Assembly: GCF_000172795.2 (NCBI RefSeq)
Contig: NZ_CP020947.1
Location: 2,731,001 to 2,795,000, forward strand
Source of the DNA: Rhizobium sp. CIAT894
GTDB lineage: Bacteria > Pseudomonadota > Alphaproteobacteria > Rhizobiales > Rhizobiaceae
Direction: 5' to 3'
DNA: 64,000 nucleotides
Made by a program: the position numbers and the translations under genes. How positions within the stretch are numbered: position 1 is the first letter of the stretch; each line of letters begins with the position of its first letter. Below, piece by piece: positions 16,286 to 25,492 of this stretch. The notes beneath the pieces were generated by a model, which did not search any database, was not told where the DNA came from, and saw only the letters and a program-made list of their open reading frames with translations.

Positions 16286-17983
16286 TCAAGCTGCGACATG
16301 TTGATCCGCCAATAGAAGCTCTATTGGCAGTAAAATGGTAAATGTTGTGCCCCTGCCGAGCTCGCTCGTCACCTCGACGGTGCCGCCATGCAGCTCGACG
16401 ACCTGCTTGACGACATTCAGGCCGATGCCGGTCCCGGCAATACCCGTCGCGCTGCGGGCGCGATAATAGGGCTGGAACAGTTTCGGCAGATCCTCCGCAT
16501 CCATGCCGATGCCGCTGTCGGAGATCGCAATCTCCACCGTCGTCTCATCGGCCCGGGCGCGCACGTGAATGTCGGGCGCCTTGGGCGAATATTTGACGGC
16601 GTTCGAAATCAGGTTGGTGAAGACCTGTTCCATCGCGCTGCGGTCGAACATCAATTGATCGGGGATGGGCGCGAGATCGAGATGGAAGACATGCGAGCGG
16701 CTGAGCTGGCGCAGCCGCTCGCAGCACGTGACGAGCAAGGCTTTCAGATCGCCTTCGCTGCGTTTCAGGGTGATCTGCCCGGTTTCGAGCCGACCGCTCG
16801 CGAGGATGCTCTCCATCAGATCGACCATGCGAACGACCGCGCTGCGGATCACGCCGGCTTTTTCGCGAACGTAATCCCCACTGATATTGGCGGTCGAGCG
16901 GCAGAGCCGCTGGGCAGCAGCGTCGATGATGGCGAGCGGCGTGCGAAACTCGTGCGAGGCCATGGCGACGAACTGGCGCTGGAGCGCGTTCACCTGGCGT
17001 TCGTGCACCAGCAGCCGGTCCAGCTCCTCTCTCTGCCTTTCGATCTCGGCCGTTCGATCGGCTACCATTTCTTCCAGATGGTTACGGTGGTGGGTGATCT
17101 CGGCTTGGCTGTCGAGCAGGGTCAGCGACGTGCGATGCAGACCGCGCCCGAGCCAGAACACGACGGTGATCAAAAGCGCCAGACAGCCGAGCCCTGCCGG
17201 CGCGATCTGCTGAAGCAGCATGAACCCGGGCCGGATCGGCGGCCAGACGAGATAGCCGATCGTGCCGCCGTCATGGGACGGCACAGCGACCTGCACCCGC
17301 TCGTCCGCACTTTTCGAAGGCGTGAAATGCAAGCCTTCGAGCCGCGCATAATGCGCAATGTTTTCGGCAACTTTTCCGTCGATGAACTTGACCGAGACGG
17401 CGATGAACTCCTGTCCCGCCTCGATCTGCATCCTGGCCGAACTCGGCAGAATGGGGCGCGCGCTGATGATCGCCGGCCTGTTGCCGATCATGAGCGTGCG
17501 AACCTCGGCCAGTTGACCGAGCGGCCGGCTGCCGGGCTTTGCAGCCAGCTCGACGAGAGCGCCACGCATCTCCTCGGCAAGAGCGGTCATGTCAGGGCTG
17601 TCGTCGCTGCCGAGCCGCGGCGGCATGACATCCGCGCCGTCGCGGAACGCAAACATCAGGCGATTGGTATCGTCGAAGATATAGGTCCTGTCGTGCCCGA
17701 AATACCGGCTCGTCCACTGGCCGACATTGTCGAGCAGCCAGTCATGGTTCCGCTGCTTGGCATAAAGGAAGGCGTCGTCCCATTTGGCGATGCTTTCCTG
17801 TTCGCGAGGGAGTGCCGCGATCTGCGCTTCCAATCCCTGGCTGACGAAATCCGCCTGCCGGCGCAGCGAGAGGTCATCGACCTTGACCGCGGCGAGCCAC
17901 GCAAATCCGCACAGCAGCACAGCCGCCGCACAGGTAAGCGTCACCAGGACGAACGTGATGTGGGATGTTAGCCTGACCTTCAA
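16286..17983 (-). CDS. CHASE4 sensor histidine kinase
   Basis: About 565 residues from a TTG at 17983 with AAAAGG nine bases upstream; another TTG at 18031 would add 16 residues without a ribosome site. Layout: TM helix 1, a periplasmic CHASE4-type sensor (SIAKWDDAFLYAKQRNHDWLLDN is its signature region, here broken by position: WDDAF and DWLLDN), TM helix 2, a coiled coil (HLEEMVADRTAEIERQREEL), HisKA with ASHEFRTPL, and an HATPase domain with NLISNAVKYSP, DSGIGM and GTGIGL boxes. Paired with the lone receiver directly downstream. Confidence 0.9.
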   Translation of the reverse strand: MKVRLTSHITFVLVTLTCAAAVLLCGFAWLAAVKVDDLSLRRQADFVSQGLEAQIAALPREQESIAKWDDAFLYAKQRNHDWLLDNVGQWTSRYFGHDRTYIFDDTNRLMFAFRDGADVMPPRLGSDDSPDMTALAEEMRGALVELAAKPGSRPLGQLAEVRTLMIGNRPAIISARPILPSSARMQIEAGQEFIAVSVKFIDGKVAENIAHYARLEGLHFTPSKSADERVQVAVPSHDGGTIGYLVWPPIRPGFMLLQQIAPAGLGCLALLITVVFWLGRGLHRTSLTLLDSQAEITHHRNHLEEMVADRTAEIERQREELDRLLVHERQVNALQRQFVAMASHEFRTPLAIIDAAAQRLCRSTANISGDYVREKAGVIRSAVVRMVDLMESILASGRLETGQITLKRSEGDLKALLVTCCERLRQLSRSHVFHLDLAPIPDQLMFDRSAMEQVFTNLISNAVKYSPKAPDIHVRARADETTVEIAISDSGIGMDAEDLPKLFQPYYRARSATGIAGTGIGLNVVKQVVELHGGTVEVTSELGRGTTFTILLPIELLLADQHVAA

Positions 17984-18089
17984 TACCCGCGACCTTTTGA
18001 TGGCGCCCGCTACTGAGAAATTGACACGCAAAAGTTGACGGATTGTGAATTACTCTTGGTAAGCAATCCGGTATCCCGCGCGCCGAGGT

Positions 18090-18180
18090 GGCTGAGAGGA
18101 ATGCAAGAAGCAGCACTGCGGCGGCTGCTTCGAGGCTCCGCCCTATGGGCTGCGCACCTCAGCATGAGGGGCGTTGGAGG
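18090..18180. repeat. Rhizobial short palindromic repeat (TTCGAGGCTCCG type)
   Basis: Contains CTTCGAGGCTCCGCCC, a GGGCTGCGCACCTCA stretch and CATGAGG, a combination found in shorter forms at 22262, 31128, 32757 and 36188. It occupies the gap between the divergent kinase gene and the end of the propeller gene. Confidence 0.5.
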
Positions 18181-18208
18181 ATGGCGCTTCCCCGGTGGCG
18201 CACCGGGT

Positions 18209-18841
18209 TCACCCCGGCCGGCGCACCGCGCGGATCTTGCCGCTGCCGCCGCCTCCGCAGAAGAAGCAGTCGCCGCCGTCGGATTCGAGGCCGGAGACGC
18301 CGGTGCCTTCGGGCATGTCGAGCCGCTCCAGCACTTCCCCCGTTTCGGGGTCGATGCGCCTGACGTCACTGTCGTCGCCCTCCCAGGTGCCGTGCCAGAG
18401 CTGGCCGTCGACCCAGGTGACGCCTGTGACGACGCGGTTGGATTCGATGGTGCGCAGGATCTTGCCCGTCTCCGGGTCGATCTGATGGATCCTGCGGCCG
18501 CGGTGCTGGCCGACCCAGAGCGTGCCCTCGGCCCAGGCAAGACCGGAATCGCCGCCATTGCCCGGGGCGGGAATGGTGGAAAGGATGCGGCCGGTCTTCG
18601 GGTCGACCTTGTGGATGACGTCCTCGGCGATCTGATAGAGGAATTCGCCATCGAAGGCTGTCCCGGCATGCGAGGCAACCTCAATGGAACGCACCACCTC
18701 GCCGCTGTCGGGATCGAGCGCATTGAGCTTGTCGCCCGAGGCGAACCAGACGTGGCTGCCGTCGAAGGTAACACCGTTGACGCGGTCGGCGCCGGGAAAG
18801 GGTCCATATTCACGCAGGATCGTCGCAGCGGATTTCTTCAT
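18209..18841 (-). CDS. Beta-propeller protein, glutamine-cyclotransferase/Vgb-like
   Basis: 210 residues from the ATG at 18841, which sits behind AAGGAGGAAGAG; the in-frame ATG five codons earlier overlaps that site. Five or so repeats of about 42 residues with the pattern V-x-x-DG-x-(L/V)W-x-(A/G)...(I/L)-x-x-(I/L)DP-x-(T/S)G-(K/E)-(I/V)-(L/V)-R-x-I (LNALDPDSGEVVRSI, IHKVDPKTGRILSTI, IHQIDPETGKILRTI, VRRIDPETGEVLERL). No signal peptide. A C-terminal CFFCGGGGSGK is a possible metal or disulfide site. Function unknown; it is followed after 29 bp upstream by the HTH gene, same strand. Confidence 0.75.
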   Translation of the reverse strand: MKKSAATILREYGPFPGADRVNGVTFDGSHVWFASGDKLNALDPDSGEVVRSIEVASHAGTAFDGEFLYQIAEDVIHKVDPKTGRILSTIPAPGNGGDSGLAWAEGTLWVGQHRGRRIHQIDPETGKILRTIESNRVVTGVTWVDGQLWHGTWEGDDSDVRRIDPETGEVLERLDMPEGTGVSGLESDGGDCFFCGGGGSGKIRAVRRPG

Positions 18842-18870
18842 CTCTTCCTCCTTCATGGTTTTGCCCCATC

Positions 18871-20091
18871 CTAATCACTTGGCAGCGGACCCGGGAGTAA
18901 CAAGAGCGGCGGGAAACCCGGTAGCGGCGGGCTCATCCAGCGGCGCGCCCGCCCGCGCCCGAGCGATTGCACCTTGCCTTCCCCCGCCAGGGAATCCAGC
19001 GCCCGCTGCACCGTGCGCGGGCTGGCGCCAAGCGCAATCGAGAGCGCCGAACTCGCCCACGCCTCGCCATCGGCGAGCAAGGCGAGTACCGCGCCATGCG
19101 GCCCTTCGACGAGCGGGGCGAGCACAGCGATCTCGCCACCGCCACACGGCGAAAGCGCAAAGCCGCGCTGCGCTGCCGAAACCTCCGCCAGCCCCCGCAA
19201 TTCAGCGCGCAGCCGACCGATCTCGACCCGCAGCCGGGCGCGATGCGATTCATCGGCGTGTTTGCCGCGAAAGGCGCGCGCAATCAGCGCGCCCCTAGCC
19301 ACATCCCCCGGCCAGGCTTCGGCGAGCGTGCGGGCAAGCACAAACAGCACCGGTCGCGTCGCCAGCGAGACGGCCGTGCCCTCCTTCCACACCACGTGGC
19401 GGCAGGCATCGATGACGAGCGTGCCCGAGCCCAGCAGCGCTTCCACCTCACCAAGCAGCAGCGGGCGCTCTCGCCCCGGTGACAGCAGCCGCGCCGCCGG
19501 GGTGTCGAGCACGAGGGCCGCAGTTTCGACTTCCGCCGTCAGGGCCGGGATATTGGCCTCGCGAGCCGCAAGCCTTGCCCGCTCGAGCGCAGCGCCTGCT
19601 GCTTCGGTCTGCAGCCGCCGGACGGCGATGCCGGCCGCCACCAACTCGTGGGCGGCCCGCAGCGCCGGCGGCAGCGGCGTCGGATCAAGGACGGCGAGCC
19701 CACGTTCGGCCTCGTCGATGCGGCCGATCAGCACCAGCCTGCGAATGGCGACATTGCCGGCATGGGCGGCGTTGACCCTGTCACCATGCGCTTCCAGTAC
19801 TTTGCGGGCAGCTTCCAGCGCCTTCGGCGGCCAGATGAGATCGCGCGAGACGAGCGCGATCTCGGCTTCGGCGACCACGCAACGCGCCCGCGCCACCGCC
19901 TCCCGCGGGCCAAAGGCGCGCGCCGCACTTTTCAAAAGCGCCTTGGCGCGGATGAGATCGCCGAGCTGTGCCATGGCGATGCCGCGCAGCGCCAGTGCCG
20001 GCGCATCCTCGCGCAGCGCCACCCGCTTCAGCGCGCCGAGCGCGTCACCCGTTGCCAGCGCCCGCGCGGCGGCTGTGATCAGCGAGTCCAT
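18871..20091 (-). CDS. TPR-like/HTH transcriptional regulator
   Basis: 406 residues. The N-terminal ~200 residues are alanine-rich paired helices (ALRGIAMAQLGDLIRAKALLKSAARAFGP) typical of TPR-like solenoids. The centre has a winged-helix-like segment (LATRPVLFVLARTLAEAWPGDV ... RLRVEIGRLRAELRGL), resembling an OmpR/SARP-type DNA-binding domain. The C-terminus carries another helix-turn-helix (ALSIALGASPRTVQRALDSL). Divergent from the DUF899 gene at 20206 and 29 bp before the propeller gene, so it probably regulates this neighbourhood. Exact family is uncertain. Confidence 0.7.
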   Translation of the reverse strand: MDSLITAAARALATGDALGALKRVALREDAPALALRGIAMAQLGDLIRAKALLKSAARAFGPREAVARARCVVAEAEIALVSRDLIWPPKALEAARKVLEAHGDRVNAAHAGNVAIRRLVLIGRIDEAERGLAVLDPTPLPPALRAAHELVAAGIAVRRLQTEAAGAALERARLAAREANIPALTAEVETAALVLDTPAARLLSPGRERPLLLGEVEALLGSGTLVIDACRHVVWKEGTAVSLATRPVLFVLARTLAEAWPGDVARGALIARAFRGKHADESHRARLRVEIGRLRAELRGLAEVSAAQRGFALSPCGGGEIAVLAPLVEGPHGAVLALLADGEAWASSALSIALGASPRTVQRALDSLAGEGKVQSLGRGRARRWMSPPLPGFPPLLLLPGPLPSD

Positions 20092-20205
20092 TCAAATCCC
20101 GTCACACTTGTCACTCCCGCCATTCCCCTGCCCGGCCGTAATCTTCGTTCAACGGCCGCAACCGAGCCGGATGCTACGACGAGAAACAGGCAAAGGAGAA
20201 GACCC

Positions 20206-21012
20206 ATGACGGCACAGCTGAACGCAACGCGCCAGCAATGGCTGGCAGCAAGGCTCGATCTGCTCGAGGAAGAAAAGGAGCTGACGCGTCAAAGCGATGC
20301 GCTGGCGATCAAGCGCCGGCAATTGCCCCGCGTCAGGATCGACAAGGAATATCGTTTCGACACCCAAGGCGGCAATGCCTCGCTGAAGGATCTCTTCGGC
20401 GGGCGCTCGCAGCTTCTGGTCTATCACTTCATGTTCGGGCCGGATTACAGCGCCGGATGTCCCTCCTGCTCCTCGATCGCCGACGGCTTCAACGGCGTCT
20501 TCGTCCATCTGGAAAACCACGACGTCGCCTTCTGGGCGGTCTCGCGCGCCCCGCTCGAAAAACTTGAGGCCTTCAAGCGGCGCATGGACTGGGGCTTCCC
20601 CTGGGCCTCCTCGGGCGGCAGCGATTTCAACACCGATTTCAGCGTCTGGTTCAGCCCCGAGCAGCAGCGCCGCGGCGAAATCGAATATAATTACCGCCGC
20701 GAGCCGCCCGCCCCCGAACCGCCCGCCCATCAACCGCTTTCCGCCGAGACCGTGCCGGAATGGCGCGACAGCGAAGAACCCATCGTCCAGATCGCCTCCA
20801 TGACCGGCACCGACGTTCCCACCTACACCCGTGACCGCCCGGGCGTCAGCGCCTTCGAACTCATCGACGGGGCCGTCTACCACAGCTATTCCAGCTATGC
20901 CCGTGGGCTCGACGGGCTCTGGGGTATGTATCAATGGCTGGACCGCGCTCCCAAAGGCCGCAACGAAACCGGCATCTGGTGGCGCCATCACGACCGCTAC
21001 GGCAAGGAGTGA
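20206..21012 (+). CDS. DUF899 family thioredoxin-like protein
   Basis: 268 residues from the ATG at 20206 (AAAGGAGAAGACCC upstream). DUF899 is a thioredoxin-fold family of unknown function. Seen here: helical N-terminus LDLLEEEKELTRQSDALAIKRRQLP, then YRFDTQGGNASLKDLFGGRSQL, then MFGPDYSAGCPSCSSIADGF with the CPSC pair in the thioredoxin-like active-site position, SRAPLEKLEAFKRRMDW, and the conserved FELIDGAVYHSYSSYARGLD and WWRHHDRY ends. Cytoplasmic. Divergent from the TPR/HTH regulator. Confidence 0.9.
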   Translation: MTAQLNATRQQWLAARLDLLEEEKELTRQSDALAIKRRQLPRVRIDKEYRFDTQGGNASLKDLFGGRSQLLVYHFMFGPDYSAGCPSCSSIADGFNGVFVHLENHDVAFWAVSRAPLEKLEAFKRRMDWGFPWASSGGSDFNTDFSVWFSPEQQRRGEIEYNYRREPPAPEPPAHQPLSAETVPEWRDSEEPIVQIASMTGTDVPTYTRDRPGVSAFELIDGAVYHSYSSYARGLDGLWGMYQWLDRAPKGRNETGIWWRHHDRYGKE

Positions 21013-21017
21013 CGCCG

Positions 21018-21356
21018 ATGCTATCTTCCGCTCACACCCCGGAGAGAGGCGACGGCAACGCTGCCGAATGGCTCTCGCTGGCCGCCGCAGCAGACGGATT
21101 AACTGCTACGCCGAGCAACGGCATGGCGAACCCAGGCGGCCGGACCGCCGGCCACGCCGCCAATTGGCTGTCGCTGGCCGCCGCCCCGACATTTGCGATC
21201 ATGGCGCTGCTGACGGCCACGACCGGCAGCGCCGACATGATCTGCACGACGACGCCGGATATCTTCCCGATCGGCGGAATGGTCCCCATGTACCTGCTGA
21301 TGAGCGGCTTCCACCTGGCCCCCTGGTTGCGGTTCGCCGCCGGCTGGCGGGCCTGA
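21018..21356 (+). CDS. Small membrane protein of unknown function
   Basis: 112 residues from the ATG at 21018, six bases after the DUF899 stop, with AAGGAG inside the DUF899 terminal codons; translation is probably coupled. The N-terminal half contains two copies of a short WLSLAAA motif (EWLSLAAAADG and NWLSLAAAPTF), followed by two hydrophobic segments (TFAIMALLTATTG and IFPIGGMVPMYLLMSGFHLA). It ends with a basic RFAAGWRA. No recognised domain; similar proteins follow DUF899 genes in some Rhizobium as far as I recall. Confidence 0.65.
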   Translation: MLSSAHTPERGDGNAAEWLSLAAAADGLTATPSNGMANPGGRTAGHAANWLSLAAAPTFAIMALLTATTGSADMICTTTPDIFPIGGMVPMYLLMSGFHLAPWLRFAAGWRA

Positions 21357-21510
21357 GCCTTCGATAATCGTGCCAAGCGCCGCCACATCTCTCCTCGGTT
21401 CTGTGCTTGTCACAGCAATGACGGAGCGTAGGGTGGCGTTCTTGCCAAACTTTCTGTTGTGCCCTCGCTCTGCCGTCTCCGGCTTTACATTCTTACCGAC
21501 GCAACCGAAT

Positions 21511-22152
21511 TCACGCCTTCACCTCGATAAAATCGATCGGCCCACCGGCAAGCTCGTCGTCGAAAACCGCGCAGGAAAGCTTGCCGCCGAAGACGCAGGC
21601 GCTGTCGATATTGGTGCGGTTTCCTGTCGTCACCGGGTTGGACAGTGACGGTGTATGGCCATGGACGAGGTGCTTGCCCCAATAGTCGCCGGACTCGCCG
21701 GGAGAAAACCGTAACCAGAGAAGATCGCGCTTGGTCTGCCGTTCCAGCGGAAACTCCGGAACAACACCGGCATGGACAAAGAGGCGATATCGATCAACAT
21801 GCATGAGGGGACGATCGGCAGCCCATTGCAGATGCTGAAACGAAACCCTGCCGTCATAGGAAATCTCGGTTTCCAGTCCGCCGTTGCTGATCCACACATC
21901 TCTGTCGTCGCTGTCGGCATAGGCAGCAACCATCATGTCCTCGTGATTGCCTTTCAGGCAGATCCACGACCACTGGCCCGCGGGGCCGGCAATGATCCGA
22001 TCGAGAACACTTTTGCTGTCGGGCCCGCGATCGACATAGTCGCCAAGGAAGACGACCGTGCCGTCAGACGCATAAGCCTCGATCCGATCGATCATCCTGT
22101 TCAGCGGATCGATACAGCCGTGAATATCGCCTATGGCGAATGTGTAGCGCAT
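21511..22152 (-). CDS. Serine/threonine-protein-phosphatase-like metallophosphoesterase
   Basis: 213 residues from the ATG at 22152, directly after GGGGGAGAT; the longer in-frame start is antisense to repeats. PPP-family motifs in order: GDIHG (residues 8-12), GDYVDRG, GNHED, HAGV and a HGHTP; these supply the dimetal site. Bacterial PrpA/ApaH-like enzymes of this size act on phosphoproteins or dinucleotides. Cytoplasmic. It stands alone; substrate is unknown. Confidence 0.9.
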   Translation of the reverse strand: MRYTFAIGDIHGCIDPLNRMIDRIEAYASDGTVVFLGDYVDRGPDSKSVLDRIIAGPAGQWSWICLKGNHEDMMVAAYADSDDRDVWISNGGLETEISYDGRVSFQHLQWAADRPLMHVDRYRLFVHAGVVPEFPLERQTKRDLLWLRFSPGESGDYWGKHLVHGHTPSLSNPVTTGNRTNIDSACVFGGKLSCAVFDDELAGGPIDFIEVKA

Positions 22153-22397
22153 ATCTCCCCCTCTCGGTCGCTCGTCCATGGCATCATAATGGACAAACCA
22201 AACCGCCATCACAAAAACCGACTCGTCTCCGCGGCAATGACGTGCCTCGGCGCTGCTCATCACCCGCCCCGTCCTTCGAGGCTCCAGCCGGTGTACGACA
22301 GCGTCGATGTGCTTCAACCCTACCGCTTCCGATTGTCTTCCTGGCCAAAACTATGCCATGACCCATTCACCATGAGATGCAACGGAAAAGGCGCGGC

Positions 22398-23420
22398 ATG
22401 AAGAAGATCGGTTTCCTCTCATTCGGGCACTGGACGCCCTCGCCTCAGTCGCAGACGCGCTCGGCGGCCGATGCGCTGCTGCAGTCGATCGATCTTGCCG
22501 TCGCGGCCGAAGAACTCGGAGCCGACGGGGCGTATTTTCGTGTGCACCATTTTGCCCGCCAGCTCGCCGCACCCTTCCCGCTGCTATCGGCCGTCGGCGC
22601 CAGAACCAGCCGGATCGAGATCGGCACTGCGGTCATCGACATGCGCTACGAGAACCCGCTCTATATGGCCGAGGATGCCGGCGCCGCCGACCTTATCGCC
22701 GGCGGACGGCTGCAGCTCGGCATCAGCCGCGGTTCGCCCGAGCAGGTAATCGATGGCTGGCGCCATTTCGGCTATGCCCCACCCGAGGGGCAGAGCGAGG
22801 CCGACATGGCCCGCCATCACGCCGAAGTCTTCCTCGAAGTCCTGCGCGGCGAAGGTTTTGCCAAACCGAATCCGCGGCCGATGTTTCCGAACCCGCCCGG
22901 CCTCCTGCGTCTCGAACCGCATTCGGAAGGCCTGCGCGAGCGGATCTGGTGGGGCGCCAGCTCCAATGCCACTGCCGTCTGGGCAGCCAAGCTCGGCATG
23001 AACCTGCAGAGCTCGACGCTGAAGGACGACGAGACGGGAGAGCCGTTCCACGTCCAGCAGGCCGACCAGATCCGCGCTTACCGGCAGGCCTGGAAGGCAG
23101 CCGGTCACACGCGCCAGCCGCGCGTCTCTGTCAGCCGCAGCATCTTCGCACTGGTCGACGACCGCGACCGCGCCTATTTCGGCTACGGCAACGACGAGGG
23201 CGACAAGATCGGCTTCATCGACGAGAAGACCCGGGCGATCTTCGGCCGCAGCTATGCCGCAGAGCCGGATGCGCTGATCAAGCAGCTCGCCGAAGACGAG
23301 GCGATTGCCGAGGCCGACACGCTGCTGCTCACCGTCCCCAACCAGCTCGGCGTCGCCTACAACGCCCATGTCATCGAGGCGATCCTGACCCACGTCGCCC
23401 CGGCGCTCGGCTGGCGCTGA
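22398..23420 (+). CDS. LLM-class flavin-dependent oxidoreductase
   Basis: 340 residues from the ATG at 22398. Bacterial luciferase-like fold: MKKIGFLSFGHW start, HHFARQLAAPFPLLSAVGARTS, IEIGTAVIDMRYENPLYMAEDA and a GRLQLGISRGSPEQV phosphate-binding element. It should bind FMNH2 and oxidise an unknown small molecule, as in the alkane- and nitrilotriacetate-monooxygenase group. Convergent with the AraC regulator next to it; the stop is 12 bp from the end of that gene. No reductase gene is adjacent. Confidence 0.88.
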   Translation: MKKIGFLSFGHWTPSPQSQTRSAADALLQSIDLAVAAEELGADGAYFRVHHFARQLAAPFPLLSAVGARTSRIEIGTAVIDMRYENPLYMAEDAGAADLIAGGRLQLGISRGSPEQVIDGWRHFGYAPPEGQSEADMARHHAEVFLEVLRGEGFAKPNPRPMFPNPPGLLRLEPHSEGLRERIWWGASSNATAVWAAKLGMNLQSSTLKDDETGEPFHVQQADQIRAYRQAWKAAGHTRQPRVSVSRSIFALVDDRDRAYFGYGNDEGDKIGFIDEKTRAIFGRSYAAEPDALIKQLAEDEAIAEADTLLLTVPNQLGVAYNAHVIEAILTHVAPALGWR

Positions 23421-23432
23421 CGCCCGCCATTC

Positions 23433-24257
23433 TCAAACCCGCGGATATCGCGCACGGAACTCACGGGGACTGCAGCCCTCGCGTTCGTGAAAGATACGCG
23501 AAAAATAAAATGGATCCTCCAGGCCGATCATGGCGGCAATCGTTTCGATTTTTTCGTCGGTCGTTGCCAACAGCTGTTTGGCATGATCCATGCGCGCCCG
23601 AAGCTGAAATGCCTTGGGAGGCAATCCGGTTTCAAGCGTGAAGCGCCGGCGCAGCGTGGCCGGCGACATGTCGTGTTCAGCGGCAAAGGCAGCGAGATCG
23701 AGCGGCTGCATCGCCCGGCGCCTGAGCGTTTCGACGATATCGGCCATATCGGGCCCTGCCTGGCGCCGATCGGCCGCGCCGCTTGCCTGTCTGGCGGCTG
23801 CGATGACGATGTGATGCAGCGTCAATGCCGCCGACGCCTGCCCGAGATTGGTATCGTCACGCAGATCGGCATGAAGCTTGCCGAAGAGCCGCGCCAGTTC
23901 ATCGAGATGATGCAGCGCCACGATAGGATGGCGCTCCGCAATGATCCTCAGCCTCACGAAATCCCGCGTGAAGGATCCTTCGAAAAGCGCCCAGCGCTCG
24001 TCCCAGCCGCCTTCTTCGGGAGCGTAGGAATGCGCACGGTTGGGAAACAGCCAGAACAGAGCAGGCGCGCTCAGGCTGAGGCGACCGCCGGCCTCGGTTT
24101 CCAGCCAGCCCTGCCCGCGCTCGACCAGCACGACGGCGAAACTCGGGAGTTTTCGGTCGGTCACCGCATGGCGGGCATGCTGCCTGCCGCTGCCTGTGAC
24201 CGCCAGTCCGCCGGCCGCGTCGAGCGGCGTTCTATAAATGGCCTCGGCGTCTCTCAT
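23433..24257 (-). CDS. AraC-family transcriptional regulator
   Basis: 274 residues. An N-terminal cupin-like ligand domain (about 1-150, with VVLVERGQGWLETEAGGRLSL and LFWLFPNRAHSY) is followed by the AraC double helix-turn-helix: LAAFAAEHDMSPATLRRRF and KIETIAAMIGLEDPFYFSRIF, ending in CSPREFRARYPR. Divergent from the phytanoyl-CoA-dioxygenase-like gene at 24355 with a 97-bp gap, which is therefore the likely target. Confidence 0.92.
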   Translation of the reverse strand: MRDAEAIYRTPLDAAGGLAVTGSGRQHARHAVTDRKLPSFAVVLVERGQGWLETEAGGRLSLSAPALFWLFPNRAHSYAPEEGGWDERWALFEGSFTRDFVRLRIIAERHPIVALHHLDELARLFGKLHADLRDDTNLGQASAALTLHHIVIAAARQASGAADRRQAGPDMADIVETLRRRAMQPLDLAAFAAEHDMSPATLRRRFTLETGLPPKAFQLRARMDHAKQLLATTDEKIETIAAMIGLEDPFYFSRIFHEREGCSPREFRARYPRV

Positions 24258-24354
24258 GGTGAGCGAAAAGTCCAGCTACCTATTTCATCCATGTCGGTTA
24301 TCCCTGCAGATCAGCTAATTATTGGCAAATCAATTCAAGCGATGGAAGGCTGAA

Positions 24355-25278
24355 ATGTCGATTGCCGCCGAAACGATACGGGCCGAAACGCCGGAATTTC
24401 CCCTGACCGCCCACGGCAAGACCTTGCCAGCGGTACGGGTGGGCTGGCTGACGCCGACCGATCCCGCCATCGGCCTCGGCGCCATCCGCCGCCGCTACCT
24501 GGACGATGGCTATGTCTGGCTGAAAGGCCTTCTGCCGCACGCCAATGTCATCGATTTCCGTCGCTGGGTGCTCGAACACCTCGCCATGACCGGACTAGTC
24601 GAGCCCGGCAGCGACTTATCGCTGGGGATCGCCTCGACCGCCGCCTTCGACCGGAGCCTGGCGGACCGGCGCCTGATGTCGCTCGTCCGTTCCGCCGCCT
24701 ATGAAGGCTTTTGCGCGCAACCGTCGCTCACCTGCTTCATGGACGATTTCCTGCAGGGCATCTCCTATCTGCACAAGCGCAAGATCATGCGTTTCGTCCA
24801 GCCGGATACCCCGACGGCCACACCCGCCCACTACGATCTCGTCTATCTCCGCGGCGGCACCAGCCGCCTGGTGACGGCCTGGATTCCGATCGGCGACATC
24901 CCGGCCGAGATGGGCGGCCTCGTCTACCTCGAAGGCTCGCACGCGCTTGGCCTCAAGATGGAGGCCGAGTTCCAGGCAGCAAGCGGCGATCTTTCACCTG
25001 AAGAGCGGATCAGCGCCTATAACCGCCACATGGCGGAAGGCGGCTGGATCTCGAAGGATCTTCCCGATATGGCGGAGCGCTTCGATACGCGCTGGCTCGC
25101 CGCCGATTATGAGGCCGGCGACGTGGTGCTCCACTCGCCCTATATGATCCACGCATCGACCGCCAACCAGGACCGCAGCCGCCGGCTGCGTCTCTCCACC
25201 GACATCAGATATCAGAATGTCGACGACGAGATCGACGCCCGATGGAACAACCATTGGAGCCTCGGCGATATGCTGTAG
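24355..25278 (+). CDS. Phytanoyl-CoA dioxygenase (PhyH) family protein
   Basis: 307 residues from the ATG at 24355 (GGAAGG upstream; an earlier ATG has none). Fe(II)/2-oxoglutarate oxygenase fold: HYDL with the HxD pair (PAHYDLVYLRGG, iron ligands His and Asp), the distal His in VLHSPYMIHAST, and Arg-rich RRLRLSTDIRYQ for 2-oxoglutarate binding. Members hydroxylate diverse small molecules; the substrate cannot be read from sequence. Divergently transcribed AraC regulator suggests inducible use. Confidence 0.88.
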   Translation: MSIAAETIRAETPEFPLTAHGKTLPAVRVGWLTPTDPAIGLGAIRRRYLDDGYVWLKGLLPHANVIDFRRWVLEHLAMTGLVEPGSDLSLGIASTAAFDRSLADRRLMSLVRSAAYEGFCAQPSLTCFMDDFLQGISYLHKRKIMRFVQPDTPTATPAHYDLVYLRGGTSRLVTAWIPIGDIPAEMGGLVYLEGSHALGLKMEAEFQAASGDLSPEERISAYNRHMAEGGWISKDLPDMAERFDTRWLAADYEAGDVVLHSPYMIHASTANQDRSRRLRLSTDIRYQNVDDEIDARWNNHWSLGDML

Positions 25279-25492
25279 CCCGGCTTTTCCGTATCCCTTC
25301 GACACCGCCCAGACCATCGTCAGCCGATGCAGGCAACGGATTTCGACGAGTTGACGCGCAAAGGCCAGGCCCCACCACGACATGGAAGCACCGCGCGCGG
25401 ACCTTTCGCCCTGGGTAAGCGTTGATGGTCCGAGCTTGAACCATCGCATGGCCGACCGAGTTATGGCTGTACCGAACCGCTCGAGTTGCCTA

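Noticed and set aside
20085..20110. tRNA-like TTCAAATCCC string
   Set aside because: No cloverleaf or acceptor stem around it; it lies at the 5' end of the HTH gene.
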